Of a stretch of 64,000 nt of DNA, positions 37,701 through 44,522 are shown in pieces. The notes beneath the pieces were generated by a model. The model was not told the DNA's origin. It worked only from the letters and a program-made list of their open reading frames with translations, and made no database searches. This DNA is from Streptomyces agglomeratus (lineage in GTDB: Bacteria > Actinomycetota > Actinomycetes > Streptomycetales > Streptomycetaceae). The stretch lies in assembly GCF_001746415.1 (NCBI RefSeq), contig NZ_MEHJ01000001.1, positions 1,551,001-1,615,000 on the forward strand, read 5' to 3'. Each line of letters starts with the position of its first letter. Position 1 is the stretch's first letter. The position numbers and the translations under genes are program-made.

Positions 37701-39132
37701 CCGCCGCCGACTCGGTGAGTTCGTGGCGGTCCAGCAGCGCCATCCCGAGGCTCGTCAGAGCGACCGGCAGGGCCGCAGGCCCGTAGGCGACCCCTTCCAG
37801 GAGTTCGATGGCCGCTTCCAGATCCGCCGGTTCGCCGTCCCGTCGGGCGCGTGACTTCAGCATCACTGCCAGATTCCGCTGGTGGTTGCCGGTTTGCTCT
37901 GCGTCGGTGGAAGGCAGCGCGAGGGCCTCACCGATGAGGTTCAGCGCGCGGTCGAGACTCGCAGCATCGCCTGTTTCCTCGCCCAGGCGGAAGACGGCCA
38001 TGGAGAACGCGGACAGCAGTTCCTGCCGCATCGGGTCGTCGGCCGCGGATGCACCGAGGAGTGAGCCGAGCAGGTCGGTGCTCCGGCGGAGATCGGCGAC
38101 ATCCCGGTAGTACTGCCAGCGGAGGTCCAGCGCCGAGGCGAGGAACCGCCGCGCGTGGTCATGGGTGCTCATCGCGGCCGGACCACTCGACGAGTCGGTG
38201 ACTTCGAAGCCGAACGAAAGGGACTCCAGCAGACGGATGACCCTGTCCAGTTCGTCGCGGCTCGAAGCGCGAGTCAGGCTCACCTGAGCACTTGCCAGAA
38301 ACCAGTTCCGCGCGGCGGACTCCTGGGCATCCGCCGGCGTTCCCGTGGCGGCCTCGTTTGTCAGACCGTACGACTCTACGAGGTCGCGCACCGAACCGAC
38401 CTTTCGACACCGCTGCGCGAGCATGGCTGCCAGGTCCAGCACCCGGGTGCGCCGGTCCGGGGAGTCGTGCGGCGTCGCGGTAACGGCGGACCGGGCAGCG
38501 GTCACAGCCTGGTCCATATCCTTGATGTCGCCGCTGTGAGTGGACAGGAAGGCAGACGCCCGGGCCGCGGCGGCCAAGAGCGTGCCACGCGACTCTGAAT
38601 CCGCGTGTGACGCCGCCTCGTTCATCAGCGCGACGCCCTCCCGCCGTTCAGCCGTGTCGCTGCCCGCGTAGGCAAGGACTCGGCCCGTCCGCGACAGCGT
38701 GTGGGCAATCAGTCGCGCATTCGCGTCAGGGTCCAGGGCTCGCATGTGCAGGAGTGCCCGCCGGGCCATCGGAACGGCTTCGTCCTGGTACGCCCCGTCG
38801 TCACCGAAGACTTCGGCCACGAGCACCAGCACCAGCACCCGCTGTCGCGACGGCAGCGGGGCAAGCGCCGCCTCATCGACCGCCTCTCTCAGCACGGTCC
38901 AGGCGCTCTCTTCCGCCTCGTGCCGACAAGCTTGGATCAGATCGGCGAGCGTCACGTGCACGTGTGCCGCGAGCTCCTCCGTCGGCGACCGAACGTAGCT
39001 GATCATCACGAGTCCGGGATCGCAAAACGGCAGTCCGTGCGCGTCTTCTTCCTCGACCTCACGCAGAGCGACCGTGATTGCTGCCACGCCAGGGCGAGGG
39101 CTTTCTTCTCCGGATACCGACGGCAGAGTCAT
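34741..39132 (-). CDS. TPR-CHAT protein: caspase-like protease with long tetratricopeptide array
   Basis: A 1463-residue protein. About residues 1-1050 are degenerate TPR units of some 48-50 residues, recognised by LxxRY/RF...xDLDxAI (for example DAADLDEAIDCYKEAL, DLADLVRGIQVFEQSI, DIADVDRAVRLIDDAL). The C-terminal CHAT domain (about 1130-1463) has the catalytic His1291 in HFACHG and Cys1338 in VLSACES, and ends DWAAFSHLGV as in other CHAT proteins, so the protease appears intact. CHAT proteases are triggered by sensor parts and cleave partner proteins (for example TPR-CHAT with type III-E CRISPR, or gasdermin-linked proteases). ATG at 39132 follows GGAGGAG. It is divergent from the SEC-C/TPR gene set. 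Confidence 0.9.
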   Translation of the reverse strand: MTLPSVSGEESPRPGVAAITVALREVEEEDAHGLPFCDPGLVMISYVRSPTEELAAHVHVTLADLIQACRHEAEESAWTVLREAVDEAALAPLPSRQRVLVLVLVAEVFGDDGAYQDEAVPMARRALLHMRALDPDANARLIAHTLSRTGRVLAYAGSDTAERREGVALMNEAASHADSESRGTLLAAAARASAFLSTHSGDIKDMDQAVTAARSAVTATPHDSPDRRTRVLDLAAMLAQRCRKVGSVRDLVESYGLTNEAATGTPADAQESAARNWFLASAQVSLTRASSRDELDRVIRLLESLSFGFEVTDSSSGPAAMSTHDHARRFLASALDLRWQYYRDVADLRRSTDLLGSLLGASAADDPMRQELLSAFSMAVFRLGEETGDAASLDRALNLIGEALALPSTDAEQTGNHQRNLAVMLKSRARRDGEPADLEAAIELLEGVAYGPAALPVALTSLGMALLDRHELTESAADLDRAVEVLTAATTAVRGAFERISALEALHAGTAVRYRALGRPDDLESMRALQKELRSAGDVPHLQSRLSHRLADVLDLRYAADGDPAALREAVATLDAELTRAEPGSARRRRTAAMLAQALWMSYVPSGDDSLLERAISLLRETVGQQQVRDDAYAQALSLLGACLRDRYVRRGDAADLDEAIDCYKEALSHLDPTAATYAEINTNFGLALWDKYGRTGSLYDLDRSIATMDLVLNTPSRGGKKSVTALNTLGIALRDRFRIAFDPRDIHRAVAAYEEAFGPDLAQSDTVSPGTMLNNYGAALMDRYAHSSDLADLVRGIQVFEQSIEVAPPGSTDRPRFLVNLAGGLQARYERLRDIADVDRAVRLIDDALTGMTADWINRPNSVMGLAGLHRTRYLQMGRRGDRERALELYRTGCSAGLGSQPGATLFMARDWTCWVFDEGAWSDATEACDIAFQAMTQLFETQFGRRHKEHWLRMARGIPARAAYARAMTGASEEAVVAVERGLALQLSEVLERDRAQFDDLVAGGHGELVSRYRQANDDWSDRLRAWESAAATGTAPVPAARDEDVLRRTRLELDASIAEIRRIRPDFLLPTVFADIADAARDVPLVYLVATDAGGVALLVGTDGAVETAWLPHLTEGDVVRRVSDLREAHDGRKQDPDAWRGRLDAVTAWLWDAAMGSVTGALGRGAEAVLVPVGHLGLLPLHAAWTPDDSRPVARRYAMDDCVLSYAPNARSLRTAKEIADRVPLGALLSVHDPRPTKQDPPAFADAEVAAAQQCFAISTGLRHGDASVSGVTAVLADYPVHHFACHGVANLSEPLLSALILAGDEPLSLGELLRLRLTGDGTGGVRLAVLSACESQVPGLELPDEAVSLPTGLLQAGVAGVIASQWAVRELATCLLMTRFHQALAAGGSTPAAALRAAQRWVRDTTNQEKADTLKDCDHSLLPAEAARTMWRALIRKPPRERSFAHVSDWAAFSHLGV

Positions 39133-39250
39133 CCGCTCCTCCGGTGATCAGTGCGCACGGTCCTTCGCGCACATGGGGCCTCAAATCCCAGGATGCCTGA
39201 GACAATCCCGACAGTGGGTCACTTTTCTCCGACGGGAAGGACCTGTCTGG
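39133..39250. other. Divergent promoter region of the CHAT module
   Basis: 118 bases separate the two divergent start codons. The tract is visibly more A/T rich than the flanking genes (CCTCAAATCC, ACTTTTCTCC). A ribosome site is present for each side (GGAGGAG on the minus strand; AAGGA before 39251). No strong -10/-35 pair or palindrome could be fixed by eye. Confidence 0.5.
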
Positions 39251-41833
39251 ATGTCAGCGGAGCATGAACCTGTCACCAGGGCGCCTCTCTTGACGGTCTG
39301 GTGGCTGCCTGCCGAGGAGTTCGTGCGTGTACGTCGGCTGTGGCCGGAATTCGACGCGGAGTGGGCGGGCGGCGATTTCAGCTCCTATTGCCTCCGCCAT
39401 GAGGGGATACTCCGCGACCTCACCCCCCTCGCCGAGCGCTTCGCGATAGCGCGGGTGACGGTCGACGCCTATCTGTCGTGGTGCGACTCCGAGGAGCTCG
39501 TACCGTGGGTCGAGGACCACCTCACGCGCTACGCCGCGGAGGCCGAAAGCATCAGTATCGACTGGCCGCCACGGGCCGAGGCCCCTTGCTGGTGCGGCAG
39601 CGACAGAAGGTACGCGGACTGCTGCGGCATCCCTATCAGCGTCACGCCCCTTCGTGCTCAGTGGCTGTCGGGCCTCATCCATGAGTTCACGGCCAAGCAG
39701 ACCTGGCATGCGACACGAGCTTTCGTCCTGCGGCACCCCGAGTTGCGGGAGGACGCCGCTGCCGAGGTTCTCACCCGGCTCCGGGTGCGGTACGCGCACA
39801 ACTCCGCATCCGCCGACACACTGGACGGGGTACGGCGCCTTCTTGACCGTTGCCGTGAGGCCGGAACCGAGGTGGCGTTCGACGAACAGTTGAAGTGGAA
39901 GGTCGCCGACACCGAGGAGGTGCCGGAGCTGCTCGGCCGGGCCGTACGCGAGGTCGAGCACGCCCAGCGCCTCGCCGAGGCATCGCCGACCGAAGACACC
40001 CTGGGCGCAGTGGTCTCCGCCTGGCAGAGACAGGCAGAGACCGCCGACCTTCTTGGGCGTCCTGTGGGGGAACGGAGCACCAGTTGGCTCGGGCTCGCGG
40101 TGGCCTGTGTACGCCGCGGCGCGGTAACGAACAGTTTCGAGGACGCCGTGGCGGCCACCGAGGCGATGGGGCGCGTCATTGAGCAGCTGAGCCCCGACTC
40201 GCCGGAGCGGCTGGGCAGGACGACAGAGCACGCACAGCTGTACCGGTTCATGCGCCTGCGGGCCGAAACCGACGAATCGCTCGACCGCGTGGTCGACGCA
40301 CTACGGCAAGACCTCGACGCCTGCCCCGAGCCGTTCAAAGCGCCCTACCTCGCCCCGCTCGCCGAAGCTCTACAGGACCGGTTCGAGCGTTGGGGCAGCC
40401 TGACTGATCTCGACCGCCAGATCGAGTCGTATCAGACGCTGTTACGCCTCAACGGGCCTGAGGACGAGCTGCATCTCCTCCACGCCAACCGACTGGGTCT
40501 GGCCCTGAGGCAGAGGTCGCTGCTGCGCTCCAACCTTCACGACCTGGATGAAGCGGTCCACGTGCTCGAGGCAGCCTCACGCCGGTCCACGAGGGCCTCC
40601 ACGGAGGCCCTCGGCCTCGTGACGAACCTTGGGCTGTGCCTACGTCTGAGGTACGAGCACATGGGGCGGACCAGCGACCTCAACAACGCTGTCAGCGCAC
40701 ATCGGAACGTACTCGCTCTGTGCTCGGAAGACTCGGAATACCGCCCCTACGGGCTCAACAACCTGGGAGTCGTCCACTCCACTCGGTACCGGCGGCTGGG
40801 CGACATCGCAGACCTGGAGCGGTCCATCCAGCTGCTCCGGGAGAGCGTCGCACGGACTTCCGAAGGCGATCCGGTGCTCTGGGAACGCCTGCACAACCTC
40901 GCCGGGGCTCTCGTCGCCCAGGCCATCGAGAGGCCGACCGAAAAGAGCCTGGCGTCCGCCCTCGACACGGTCCACCGCGTCGCCGCGTGCGCACCTTCGG
41001 GGACTGTTCACCGCTTCCTCATACCAGGATGGCAGTCGTCCCTCCTGTCGAGGCGCTACCTGCTGCGCGGACAGATCTCCGACCTCGACTCCGCCATCAC
41101 CTTCGGCGAACAGGCTCTTTCGGTTCTGCCCGCGGGCGCCGGCGAACGCGGCCGGCTCGTTGACGATCTAGGACACAGTCTGCTCGCCCGGTTCGAGCGG
41201 CAAGGCGTCCGAACCGACCTGGAAAGAGCTCTGGAGCTCTTCGAATTCGCACTCGCCGTCCCCCGGGCCCGCTGGCCGGGGCTCCCCGCGCAGCTGCGTG
41301 GCCTGGCCCGGGCGCTCACTCTCGCCGAGCAGAACGAGAGAGCCACCGAGATCTACCGGCTGGCGTCCTCAGACCCCGACCGCGGTGACCTGCGCTCCCG
41401 GTTCGCAGCCGCGTGCGACTGGGCGGTCCGGGCCGCCGCGAACGGTGACGGAGAACACACCGCAGAAGCGGCGCGTCACGCAAGCGTGTCCGCCAGGCGT
41501 ATCACTCAGATTTGGTCAGAGGGCGGTACGGAATCGGCACACAAATTCGGCCATCTCATTCAGATGGCCGCCACCGTGCGTGAGGCTCTCGCAGGTTCGC
41601 TGTACGAGGGCCCCGCGATCGGCGAGTTCGCCGCCGTACACGCCCTGTTCAGCGACGCCGGTAGGGGCGGTCTTCCTGCGGCCGCCGACCCCGGCCTGTC
41701 CGAACGACTGCGTCAACTGGAACGGTCATCGCTCGACAGTGCCGGCTCCGCAAACGCGAGCGCCGCGCTGCGCGCCGCGTGGGCCGCGCTCGACCGCGCC
41801 AGCGTTACCGCGAGCCCGGGGAAGGAATCATGA
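39251..41833 (+). CDS. SEC-C zinc-motif TPR protein lacking a protease domain
   Basis: An 860-residue protein. The N-terminal ~100 residues resemble nothing I recognise (TVWWLPAEEFVRVRRLWPEF). Residues 111-126 are a SEC-C zinc knuckle (APCWCGSDRRYADCCG, Cys113, 115, 124, 125). From about 230 onward come TPR-like units of the same type as in the CHAT protein (SLTDLDRQIESYQTLL, NLHDLDEAVHVLEAA, DIADLERSIQLLRESV, QISDLDSAITFGEQAL). It ends where TPR-CHAT proteins usually pass into the protease, so it looks like a free receptor half. ATG at 39251 has AAGGA nine bases upstream; it overlaps the next gene by ATGA. Confidence 0.85.
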   Translation: MSAEHEPVTRAPLLTVWWLPAEEFVRVRRLWPEFDAEWAGGDFSSYCLRHEGILRDLTPLAERFAIARVTVDAYLSWCDSEELVPWVEDHLTRYAAEAESISIDWPPRAEAPCWCGSDRRYADCCGIPISVTPLRAQWLSGLIHEFTAKQTWHATRAFVLRHPELREDAAAEVLTRLRVRYAHNSASADTLDGVRRLLDRCREAGTEVAFDEQLKWKVADTEEVPELLGRAVREVEHAQRLAEASPTEDTLGAVVSAWQRQAETADLLGRPVGERSTSWLGLAVACVRRGAVTNSFEDAVAATEAMGRVIEQLSPDSPERLGRTTEHAQLYRFMRLRAETDESLDRVVDALRQDLDACPEPFKAPYLAPLAEALQDRFERWGSLTDLDRQIESYQTLLRLNGPEDELHLLHANRLGLALRQRSLLRSNLHDLDEAVHVLEAASRRSTRASTEALGLVTNLGLCLRLRYEHMGRTSDLNNAVSAHRNVLALCSEDSEYRPYGLNNLGVVHSTRYRRLGDIADLERSIQLLRESVARTSEGDPVLWERLHNLAGALVAQAIERPTEKSLASALDTVHRVAACAPSGTVHRFLIPGWQSSLLSRRYLLRGQISDLDSAITFGEQALSVLPAGAGERGRLVDDLGHSLLARFERQGVRTDLERALELFEFALAVPRARWPGLPAQLRGLARALTLAEQNERATEIYRLASSDPDRGDLRSRFAAACDWAVRAAANGDGEHTAEAARHASVSARRITQIWSEGGTESAHKFGHLIQMAATVREALAGSLYEGPAIGEFAAVHALFSDAGRGGLPAAADPGLSERLRQLERSSLDSAGSANASAALRAAWAALDRASVTASPGKES

Positions 41834-42252
41834 GCCAAGAATCCCGAATCGTCGACGTCGCCGAGACCATCCTCAACGGACTGACAGAACTGACGGAGGA
41901 GAGCGAGGGGCAGGCGCTGGCCGGGCCGCTGGCCGCACTGACGGAGCGCGCGAGGACCGAGACCGATCCCGAGGCCCGGCTGAAGATCGAGGACGACTTG
42001 GTCGAGCTGCTCGCCTCCTCACCCGCGACCCGTGAGCGGCTGGACGAACTTCTCCCGGAGATCGACGGGGAGAAGAGCGCGGAGTCGCCGTACACCTTGG
42101 GCCGGCCCGTGGCGAAGGACCGCTGGGTCTGTCCGGAGGGCGGCTATGCCTGGGCCGTGCTCAGCGCCGACGATCCAGAAGTGCCACCGAGCCACTGCCC
42201 CGTCCACACCCACCTGCGGCTCGTCTTCCGGCCCGCGACCAGCTCGGACTAG
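41830..42252 (+). CDS. 140-residue protein with helical N-terminus and C-terminal Cys/His knuckle
   Basis: Not a family I can name. About residues 1-90 are acidic and helix-prone with Leu at regular spacing. Residues about 105-135 carry WVCPEGGYAW ... SHCPVHTHLRLV, a CP...CPxH pattern that suggests a small zinc-binding unit like those seen in conflict-system adaptor proteins. The ATG overlaps the stop of the SEC-C/TPR gene and GAAGGA precedes it, so it is co-translated. It could be an adaptor, or the substrate of the CHAT protease; both are inference. Confidence 0.75.
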   Translation: MSQESRIVDVAETILNGLTELTEESEGQALAGPLAALTERARTETDPEARLKIEDDLVELLASSPATRERLDELLPEIDGEKSAESPYTLGRPVAKDRWVCPEGGYAWAVLSADDPEVPPSHCPVHTHLRLVFRPATSSD

Positions 42253-42261
42253 GCGGCCCCC

Positions 42262-43212
42262 GTGCTCACACAATTCTGGAGCGGACTGGGTGGAAAGCTC
42301 GCCGAACGCTGGCTCGCCCTGCTGCTGTCACCGGCTCTGCTGTTCTGCGTGGCAGGGCTGGTCGCATGGAACTGGAAACGTACCGAGCCCTCGATCAGCC
42401 ACGACGGATGGCACGCGGTCACCCAACACATGGGAGACCGGATGCAGGGGCTTCCGGTCATCGTGCAAGGGCTGCTCGTCGTGGTACCGCTCATCGGAGT
42501 CACACTGCTGGCCATGGCCGCCCAGCGGCTCTCCGTCCCGCTTGCGCGCCTCCTGTCCGGGCACTGGCCGCACCAGTTCGACCGTCTCTACGCACCGCTC
42601 CTGGCCCGGCGACGCACGCGGATCGCTCGCGACACCGAAAAACTGCGCCACCTGGCCGGCCTGAACCTCTCGGACCGCACCTGGCAGCAGAACCGCGACT
42701 ACGCCGAGCTCGAGCGCCGCTACCTCCTCGTCCCCGCCGAACCCGGCCGTCAGCTCGCCACACGGCTGGGCAACACCCTGCGAGCGTTCGAGGACAGGCC
42801 CCGGACGCGCTACGGGTTGAGCACCGAGGTCTGCTGGCCACGGCTGTGGCTGCTGCTGCCCGATACCGCCAGACAGGAGATCACCGAAGCGCGGCTCCGG
42901 CTCAACCTCGCGCTGCAGAGCGTCCTTTGGGGCGCACTCCTCGTCCTCTGGACGCCGTGGGCCTGGTGGGCCCTGCCCGGCGGAGTCCTCGTCGCCGCCG
43001 GGGCCTACATCAGGGCACTGGGCGCCGCCGCTTCGTACGGCGAAGTGTTCGCATCCTGTTTCGACGTGCACCGCGGTTTGCTCTACCAGGCGCTGCGGTG
43101 GCCGCTTCCGCAGTCGCCCGCCCAGGAGCGGGAGAGCGGGTTCGCCCTGTCCCGCTATATCGAGAACGGGTCCAAGGCGGCCGAGCCCCCCTTTGTCGCG
43201 CCTCTCGAATGA
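42262..43212 (+). CDS. Multi-pass membrane protein of the CHAT module
   Basis: A 316-residue protein with hydrophobic spans at about 18-38, 66-88 and a double-length stretch at about 216-250. The cytoplasmic middle part has charged helices (RRRTRIARDTEKLRHLAG) and the block LGNTLRAFEDRPRTRYGLSTEVCWPRLWLLLPD, which I associate from memory with a recurring uncharacterised actinomycete family. GTG at 42262 is nine bases after the preceding stop. It is last in the three-gene set and is the natural candidate for the membrane effector of the module; no known pore-former domain was recognised. Confidence 0.75.
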   Translation: MLTQFWSGLGGKLAERWLALLLSPALLFCVAGLVAWNWKRTEPSISHDGWHAVTQHMGDRMQGLPVIVQGLLVVVPLIGVTLLAMAAQRLSVPLARLLSGHWPHQFDRLYAPLLARRRTRIARDTEKLRHLAGLNLSDRTWQQNRDYAELERRYLLVPAEPGRQLATRLGNTLRAFEDRPRTRYGLSTEVCWPRLWLLLPDTARQEITEARLRLNLALQSVLWGALLVLWTPWAWWALPGGVLVAAGAYIRALGAAASYGEVFASCFDVHRGLLYQALRWPLPQSPAQERESGFALSRYIENGSKAAEPPFVAPLE

Positions 43213-43371
43213 CCGGGCCGGGGGTGAACCGTGGGACTTCTCCCGTCCTACTCCGTATGGCACGGGGCGGAATGCCGCCGAGGGGCCGGCGTGGTGTGCT
43301 GGTCGCGGGCACAGGCCGCCGGTGGGGCGGCGGGGAGGGAACCGGACCTGTTCACACGGAGGAGACCCCCG

Positions 43372-43656
43372 ATGGCGATTTTCATGCAGGCCGAACTGGC
43401 GGGCGTGACGACCGAGCAGTACGACAAGCTGAACGCCAAGCTTCAGTCGCTTCCCGGCAACCCCTTCGAGGGGTGCCTGGCGCACGTCGCCGTTCCGACG
43501 GCCTCCGGACTCCAGATCTTCGACCTGTGGGAGTCCGAGCAGGCTCTCCAGCGGTTCAACGAGGTCGTCATGCCGGTGGCGTCGGAGGTCGGCATCCCGC
43601 AGGGCGGCACGCCGAAGACGGGGCAGGTGCACAACTACTGGGTGCCGGGAGCGTAG
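43372..43656 (+). CDS. Small hypothetical protein, possibly dimeric alpha/beta-barrel fold
   Basis: A 94-residue protein (IFMQAELAGVTTEQYDKLNAKLQ ... GCLAHVAVPTASGLQIFDLWESEQALQRFNEVVMPVASEVGI). The order strand-helix-strand-strand-helix and the phrase DLWES resemble ABM-type dimeric alpha/beta barrels, but no catalytic residues can be assigned. ATG follows GGAGGAG seven bases upstream. It is 159 bp downstream of the membrane-protein gene and has its own ribosome site, so membership of the CHAT module is doubtful. Confidence 0.75.
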   Translation: MAIFMQAELAGVTTEQYDKLNAKLQSLPGNPFEGCLAHVAVPTASGLQIFDLWESEQALQRFNEVVMPVASEVGIPQGGTPKTGQVHNYWVPGA

Positions 43657-43672
43657 CCCCCGGGGACCGGGG

Positions 43673-43852
43673 CGGGCGCTCCGCGACCTGCTGGGCCGGT
43701 TGGGACGGGGGCGGGAGGCGCGGGCGGAGTTCGAGCGGGCGGCTTCACTGACCCGCAACGCCCGGGAACGCGAACTGCTGTTGAAGCGGGCCGACACGGT
43801 GGGGACGCGAACCGAGTACAAGATCATTTGCGATATAGTTACCGACAGGTAA
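43673..43852 (+). pseudogene. Remnant of the C-terminus of an ECF-type (DUF6596-like) sigma factor gene
   Basis: The frame from 43673 encodes RALRDLLGRLGRGREAR, then AEFERAASLTRNARERELL, and runs to a TAA at 43850. It matches the repeated-helix C-terminal tail of RpoE/SigJ-type sigma factors that carry a TPR-like extension (LLxRLGRxxEARAxFERAxxLTxNxxEREfL). No start codon, sigma-2 or sigma-4 region is present. It is a decayed fragment between two small genes. The promoter of the next gene has formed over its end. Confidence 0.55.
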
Positions 43853-43855
43853 TGA
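43828..43855 (+). promoter_or_regulatory. Promoter with overlapping inverted repeat before the secreted 97-residue protein gene
   Basis: TTGCGA (43828-43833), a 16-base spacer and TAATGA (43850-43855) form a plausible promoter. The inverted repeat TTACC-GACA-GGTAA (43839-43852) overlaps the spacer and -10 region, as an operator would. Confidence 0.5.
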
Positions 43856-43881
43856 CCGACCTGCACCAGGGGGAAGCTCTC

Positions 43882-44175
43882 ATGCTTCGACGTATTTCCA
43901 CGATCGCCGTGACCGCCGCGATGACCGGTGGCGTTCTTCTCACGGCTCTGCCGGCGCACGCCGCCACGACCGCCGGCGTGCACACCATGGCCGCTCGCGG
44001 GGGCGGCATCACCGTCAACATCGAAGAGCTGCGCAAGCAGTCCGCCGACCTGAAGGCCAAGGCCGCCCAGCTGGACCGGATGGGCGAGCCCGCGGCGGCG
44101 AAGCGCGCCCGCGCCCAGGCCGCGGCGATCGACCGGCGGATCAAGCAGCTCATCGACGCCGAGAACAACGTGTAG
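43882..44175 (+). CDS. Small secreted protein with a charged helical C-terminus
   Basis: A 97-residue precursor. MLRRISTIAVTAAMTGGVLLTALPAHAA is a Sec signal with cleavage after AHA (about residue 27). The mature part is a basic, Ala/Lys-rich helix with heptad spacing (IEELRKQSADLKAKAAQLDRMGEPAAAKRARAQAAAIDRRIKQLI), probably a short coiled coil. ATG at 43882 follows GGGGAA. No function known. A perfect-stem terminator follows the stop. Confidence 0.75.
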   Translation: MLRRISTIAVTAAMTGGVLLTALPAHAATTAGVHTMAARGGGITVNIEELRKQSADLKAKAAQLDRMGEPAAAKRARAQAAAIDRRIKQLIDAENNV

Positions 44176-44195
44176 TTCGCACCGCACACACCGTC

Positions 44196-44222
44196 GCCCG
44201 CCCCGGATCCACCGGGGCGGGC
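44196..44222 (+). terminator. Terminator after the small secreted protein gene
   Basis: A perfect 11-base stem (44196-44206 with 44212-44222), five-base loop ATCCA, followed by GTCGTTGT, 20 bases after the stop codon. Confidence 0.8.
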
Positions 44223-44522
44223 GTCGTTGTGGGCCGGCGCCGGCACCGCCCGGCGGACCGCGCTCGGACCGTCGTCCTCGGGCGAGGCCGGCCCCGGCCA
44301 CGACGCCGCCGCCGGGCGGGCACGGCGCGTACGGCATGTGGGCCCGACGCGTACGGCATGCGGTGCCGCGTCGCGCGCATGAGACCCGGCGGGAGGGGAA
44401 TGGGACCTCGGCATAGTCCAGGCCGTGAGAAGAGGTCCGCGAAGGCCGGGTCACTGGCTTACGATCACCGCTGACGACTCGGTTCCCCCGCCGACGTCCG
44501 CCCCGCCCCATGGAGGTCAACC
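44223..44522. other. Non-coding stretch before the amino-acid importer
   Basis: No gene is supported. A 12-base direct repeat GCGTACGGCATG occurs at 44327-44338 and 44348-44359. A TACGAT hexamer (44460-44465) is a possible -10 for the importer operon, without a convincing -35. GGAGG precedes the GTG at 44523. Confidence 0.5.

Noticed and set aside
34741..43212. A genomic island with defined ends around the CHAT module
   Set aside because: No tRNA, integrase or flanking direct repeats were found; only base composition hints at transfer.
42366..43751. Long Arg/Pro-rich plus-strand frame overlapping the membrane-protein gene
   Set aside because: It is a shifted frame of the membrane-protein gene with no motifs and a composition typical of shadow frames.
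44327..44359. GCGTACGGCATG direct repeat as a regulatory site
   Set aside because: Two 12-base copies in GC-rich spacer DNA without symmetry; no evidence of function.
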